DNA of 10,000 nucleotides. Source: Chrysomallon squamiferum. Lineage: Eukaryota > Mollusca > Gastropoda > Neomphalida > Peltospiridae. Below are positions 7,502 to 10,000 of this stretch, piece after piece. Location: contig CM022666.1 in the NCBI GenBank assembly GCA_012295275.1, forward strand, positions 4,515,387-4,525,386. The letters are read 5' to 3'. Position numbers and translations under genes: made by a program. How positions within the stretch are numbered: the stretch's first letter is position 1; the number at the start of each line of letters is the position of its first letter. The notes under the pieces are model-generated. The model was not told where the DNA came from. It did no database searches and was given only the letters and a program-made list of their open reading frames with translations.

Positions 7502-7825
7502 AAGACAGACATATATAAAAACAGAGCCAGATAAAGACACAGATAGAAAAAGAGAGACAGACAGCTAGATAGAGAGAGAGAGACAGACAGAAATAGAAAA
7601 ACAAAGACAGACAGATATATATAGAGAGAGAGAGTTGGAGAGACAAAGTGAAAGAGAGAGAAGAAATAGACAAAGAGAACAAGAGAGAGAGAGAGAGAGA
7701 CAGAGACAGAGAAAAAGAGACAGAGAGAGACAGAGAGAGATACAGAGACAGAGACAGAGAGAGATAGAGAAAAAGAGAGACAGAGAGAGAGAGAGAGAAG
7801 AAAGACAGAGAGAAAATGAAAAAAT
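7502..7825 (+). repeat. Diverged purine-rich tract (GAGA, GACA, GATA, GAAA)
   Basis: About 320 bp that continue the AG array in degraded form. It has AG runs at 7570-7582, 7624-7634, 7684-7700 and 7786-7799, with GACA and GATA blocks between. Purines dominate the plus strand throughout, so with the perfect array this makes about 410 bp of mainly purine/pyrimidine-segregated DNA. Homopurine mirror-symmetric DNA is known to be able to form triplexes. Open frames on both strands (Arg-Glu-Gln repeats on plus, Ser-Leu repeats on minus) are by-products. Confidence 0.85.
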
Positions 7826-8227
7826 TCAGTAAAAAGTTAATTTGTAGCAACTGATATACTGACACATGGCTGGATTGGGAAATATCTCAATCAGGACACC
7901 TGGGAAGAATTGATCCCACATCTCGACATACACCACTTGAATTACATTCCATTCCATGAATACTATTATTCACAACACATGTAACATATTTTCTTCTTCT
8001 TCTTCTTTTTATCATACCTTGTTAACAATTGTTAACTTGTTTCTGAACCATACAGGTATTATTTTCCTTTGATGTATCTCATTAAGGTGTAATAATGATT
8101 TCCAATAATGTAAATACCTATGTTTTAGTTTACAGATACAAGTATGTCATGCATCTGCTGAAATACCAGGTAACAGATTTTTAGGTTTAGAGGAGAAGAA
8201 AGAAAAAATCTATTTTGCAAAAATGTA
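7826..8227. other. Unique stretch with a TTC run, a palindrome and a possible micro-exon
   Basis: Mixed-composition sequence. Bases 7990-8006 carry a short TTC repeat. GTTAACAATTGTTAAC at 8021-8036 is a perfect 16-bp palindrome. At 8136-8169 a 34-base segment of higher GC than its flanks lies between TTTACAG and GTAACA. One frame reads YKYVMHLLKYQ, and an adjacent frame is open too. I do not recognise the peptide. The upstream pyrimidine tract is poor and an AG lies only a few bases before the acceptor, so an exon is only a possibility. Confidence 0.3.
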
Positions 8228-8287
8228 TTTTTTTTTTTTTTTTTTTAAATTCAAGCTTAGGATGTAAAGTTTTTTTTTTTTCTTTTT
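8228..8287. repeat. T19 and interrupted T-runs
   Basis: T19 at 8228-8246, then T12 at 8270-8281 broken by one C before five more T. This begins a plus-strand T-rich domain that lasts to about 9050. Confidence 0.85.
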
Positions 8288-8324
8288 ATGGAAATGTAAT
8301 TGTTTGAGTATTATCCTTTTGAAG

Positions 8325-8369
8325 ATTATTATTATTATTACTATGAAGATTATATTATTATTTTTATTA

Positions 8370-8408
<39 letters not shown>

Positions 8409-8422
8409 TTTATTTTATTTTA
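8325..8422. repeat. Imperfect (ATT)n array
   Basis: ATT units with T-rich breaks, including an uninterrupted (ATT)11 at 8376-8408. A TGAAGATTAT block is present twice at the left end (8320 and 8344), 24 bp apart. Confidence 0.85.
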
Positions 8423-8560
8423 GAAAGGGGGTAACAAATATGTAAAGTATGTTTTTACTGTTATGTGATATTTTAAAAAAAAAGCATCTAATAAATATTT
8501 AAATGATAAAGTTTATGGGCTGTGCTGTCTATTTTTTTAAAATCCTCAATAGTATTTAAT
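8423..8560. other. Short AT-rich spacer
   Basis: AT-rich sequence with an A9 tract near 8475-8483 and no recognised feature. Confidence 0.5.
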
Positions 8561-8589
8561 ATTATATATATATATATATATTATATAAT
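8561..8589. repeat. (TA)9 with imperfect flanks
   Basis: Alternating TA at 8563-8580, extended by ATTATATA-type sequence on both sides. The DNA is self-complementary and able to form a cruciform. Confidence 0.85.
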
Positions 8590-8603
8590 AAAAAAGGACT
8601 GGA

Positions 8604-8650
8604 TTTTTTTTTTTTTTTTATTTTTTTTCTTCCACAAAACTTTTTTTAAT
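8604..8650. repeat. T16, T8 and T7 runs
   Basis: T16 at 8604-8619, a single A, T8 at 8621-8628, then TTCCACAAAAC and a further T7. An open plus-strand frame across 8522-8803 is mostly Phe, Ile, Tyr and Lys from this composition and is not a gene. Confidence 0.8.
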
Positions 8651-8771
8651 TGGATTTATTTGTTTATAATTTTTTATTTTTATTTATTTTTATGTGACTT
8701 CAGAAATTTAAAAGTTATTCTACAGACCTCCTTAAAGCAAAACACAACAAATATAAAAAAAAAATCTCAAC

Positions 8772-9060
8772 CTTTCATAATAATAAAGTACCAGACTTTT
8801 TAACTATTTCTTTTTTTTTTTTTTTTTTTTCACCATTTTTCTTTTTCTTTTCCACTAAACTACTGCTATAAACCTTGTTGATATTCAAACACATTATACA
8901 TTATTATTATTTTTTTTTAAATTTTCAGACTTTCATAATAATAAAAGTCGGGACACTACTTTCTTTCTTTTTTAACTCTAGCTTCTTTCTTTTTCACTGC
9001 TCTCTTTTCTACTAAGTTAAATTCCACCACAGACAGTAGCCAGCTTCAAGAAGTTTAAAA
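8772..9060 (+). repeat. T-rich stretch, possible diverged duplication of about 158 bp
   Basis: CTTTCATAATAATAAA occurs at 8772-8787 and again at 8930-8945. CTTTTCCACTAA (actaa at 8854) and CTTTTCTACTAA (actaa at 9011) are 157 bp apart, in line with the first pair. T20 at 8811-8830 lies in the first copy. The right halves of the two copies do not align well by eye, so the duplication is tentative. Confidence 0.4.
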
Positions 9061-9333
9061 AATTATCACACAAACACACATCACACCTTTCTGGACTGCC
9101 ATGTTTTTAAAAACCAGTCTCTGTCCAATTTGACAGGTTTCCATCATCGTGACACTCACAGCCAGACAAACCACACTGACTGAGGCGGAGATGAGAGGCT
9201 CACCTAAATTAACTAATTTACTTAAAAGACTGAGTCTGTCTGCACTCAGTCATTGCTTGACCGGGTCAGTATTTCACATACATCTGTCATGATGCAGACA
9301 CTACAGAGATGTCTTATTACCAAGTGATGAAGG
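9061..9333. other. Less AT-rich unique stretch with a hairpin
   Basis: This is the least AT-rich part of the window and has no array. On the minus strand AG/GTGAGC, read from the plus-strand GCTCACCT at 9199-9206, matches a splice-donor consensus, but I could not pair it with a convincing acceptor and open frame. An 8-bp inverted repeat is listed separately. Confidence 0.4.
9228..9251. other. 8-bp perfect inverted repeat
   Basis: GACTGAGT at 9228-9235 and ACTCAGTC at 9244-9251 are exact reverse complements around an 8-base loop. CTGACTGAG just upstream near 9177-9185 repeats one arm. The sequence could form a hairpin; no function is known to me. Confidence 0.55.
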
Positions 9334-9354
9334 TTTTTTTTTTTTTTTTTTTTT
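9334..9354. repeat. T21 homopolymer
   Basis: An uninterrupted run of 21 thymines. Read on the minus strand it could be the poly-A tail of an element lying to the right, but I found no matching duplication at the sides. Confidence 0.9.
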
Positions 9355-9468
9355 GTGGTTATCTTTCTGTGTCTGTGGGAAATATGTCAAAAATAATTGA
9401 CTGGTACAGTAGCTTAAACTTCCAGTTTTAACAATGGTAAATAAGGATTGTGTGGTAGAGAAAATCCG

Positions 9469-9481
9469 AAAAAAAAAAAAA
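9469..9481. repeat. A13 homopolymer
   Basis: Thirteen adenines just before the stretch that is open on both strands. Confidence 0.85.
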
Positions 9482-9484
9482 TGA

Positions 9485-9762
9485 AGAATATATTCACAAA
9501 CCAAAAGACGAAAGCAGGAAGGAATCTTTTATAAGAACCACCCCATAAACAGGAGAGTACATTCCAGGATATTTGTTAGTCTAGTCATTAAATTACTGGA
9601 AAGAATGAGATATAGTCTGATGTGTCCATTGAGAAGGATTGATCTCAAGAACCACAGGTTGTTGAACGAATACTCCACCATTTTCCCCTGCTTACCCAAT
9701 CTGTTTGTACAGTCTAAATGCAGTATTGGTAGTATAACACGTTTATTGAACTGAAAGGACAC
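9485..9762 (+). other. Unique region open on both strands; possible eroded coding or retroelement fragment
   Basis: On the plus strand a frame without a start codon runs from 9485 to a TGA at 9752-9754, 89 sense codons. On the minus strand a frame with an ATG spans 9762 to 9529, 77 codons. Composition here is more balanced than in most of the window, and the peptides are not low-complexity. The plus-strand reading has VIKLLERMRYSLM (K codon at 9590) and, further on, DLKNHRLLNEYSTIF. KLLER followed some 20 residues later by a LLNE-like string recalls the start of non-LTR retrotransposon reverse transcriptases. The next expected block (a QFGFR-like motif) is absent, so this is at best a fossil. 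Neither strand can be preferred from sequence alone. Confidence 0.2.
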
Positions 9763-10000
9763 TGAACTGCTGTTTAAATATCATTATCACCACAGAGCTA
9801 AACAAGTGGTTCCCGTAAATAAGTAATCCTGTGGTTATAATATCCAGACAGAAATCTTGGCAGATTTACATTTTATTTCATGGATTAGGTGTCGGAGACA
9901 AATAAAATGTAGCTAATTACACAGAAGGGACCCAATAATCTAGTTTGAAATGAAGTTTTTATATTTGATTGTGGATACGTTCACCCAGTCCAACATCTTA
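9763..10000. other. Unannotated unique sequence to the window end
   Basis: Mixed-composition DNA without recognised gene, array or signal. Confidence 0.5.

Noticed and set aside
7635-7832. 65-codon plus-strand Arg-Glu-Gln-rich frame
   Set aside because: By-product of the purine-rich AG/GACA tract.
7413-7865. 150-codon minus-strand open frame rich in Ser-Leu repeats
   Set aside because: It is the translation of (CT)n, which has no stops in any frame. No domain, signal or non-repetitive core supports a protein.
7951-7960. ATTCCATTCC, like the human satellite III pentamer
   Set aside because: Only two units, so chance.
8522-8803. 93-codon Phe/Ile/Tyr-rich plus-strand frame
   Set aside because: Produced by T-runs and the (TA)n tract.

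Overview
This window looks like non-coding nuclear DNA from an AT-rich animal genome. I see no convincing complete gene, no rRNA or tRNA, no bacterial operon structure and no intact transposon. By my own boundaries about four tenths of the bases lie in tandem repeats: homopolymers, di-, tri- and tetranucleotide runs, and several older, diverged minisatellites. The density and variety of the repeats, with long (AAT)n, (AG)n, (CA)n and A/T runs, would fit an intergenic or intronic stretch of a mollusc such as a cephalopod. That assignment is an impression from composition, not a demonstrated identity.

Layout from left to right. Bases 1-287 are ordinary AT-rich sequence with one perfect palindrome. 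Bases 288-700 hold a decayed 12-bp GATAAT minisatellite with a 90-bp higher-order period. Bases 819-2404 are a simple-repeat block: A31, two (AAT)n arrays, an AATTT-like stretch, about 300 bp of mixed triplets (ACT, AAC, AAT) and a second triplet block in the opposite sense (TTG, ATT). Bases 2493-3620 carry (AATT)n, a scatter of TGTAACC motifs and a degenerate AATGAATA stretch. Bases 4107-4313 contain a diverged 24-bp minisatellite. Bases 4781-5645 contain a long family of units built from an A-run followed by a TCTCAACATGGAGAAGA-like core, with (CA)15, (TAAA)12-(TGAA)12 and A35 expanded inside it. Bases 6751-7240 are a clear 20-bp minisatellite of about 25 units. Bases 7415-7825 are a purine-rich (AG)n tract. 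From 8200 to 9050 the plus strand is T-rich, with (ATT)n, (TA)n and T-runs.

The stretches least like simple repeats are 5646-6199, 6326-6750, 7826-8227 and 9061-10000. Within them I noted three weak exon- or fossil-like signals. The first is a splice-acceptor-like site at 6351-6365 followed by 29 sense codons, a stop and an AATAAA. The second is a 34-bp segment bounded by AG and GT at 8136-8169. The third is a region at 9485-9762 open on both strands, with a faint reverse-transcriptase-like string on the plus strand. None is strong enough to call a gene.

No genes can be said to work together here. The main content is the repeat structure: at least five unrelated, differently aged tandem families side by side, with young microsatellites growing inside older minisatellites.
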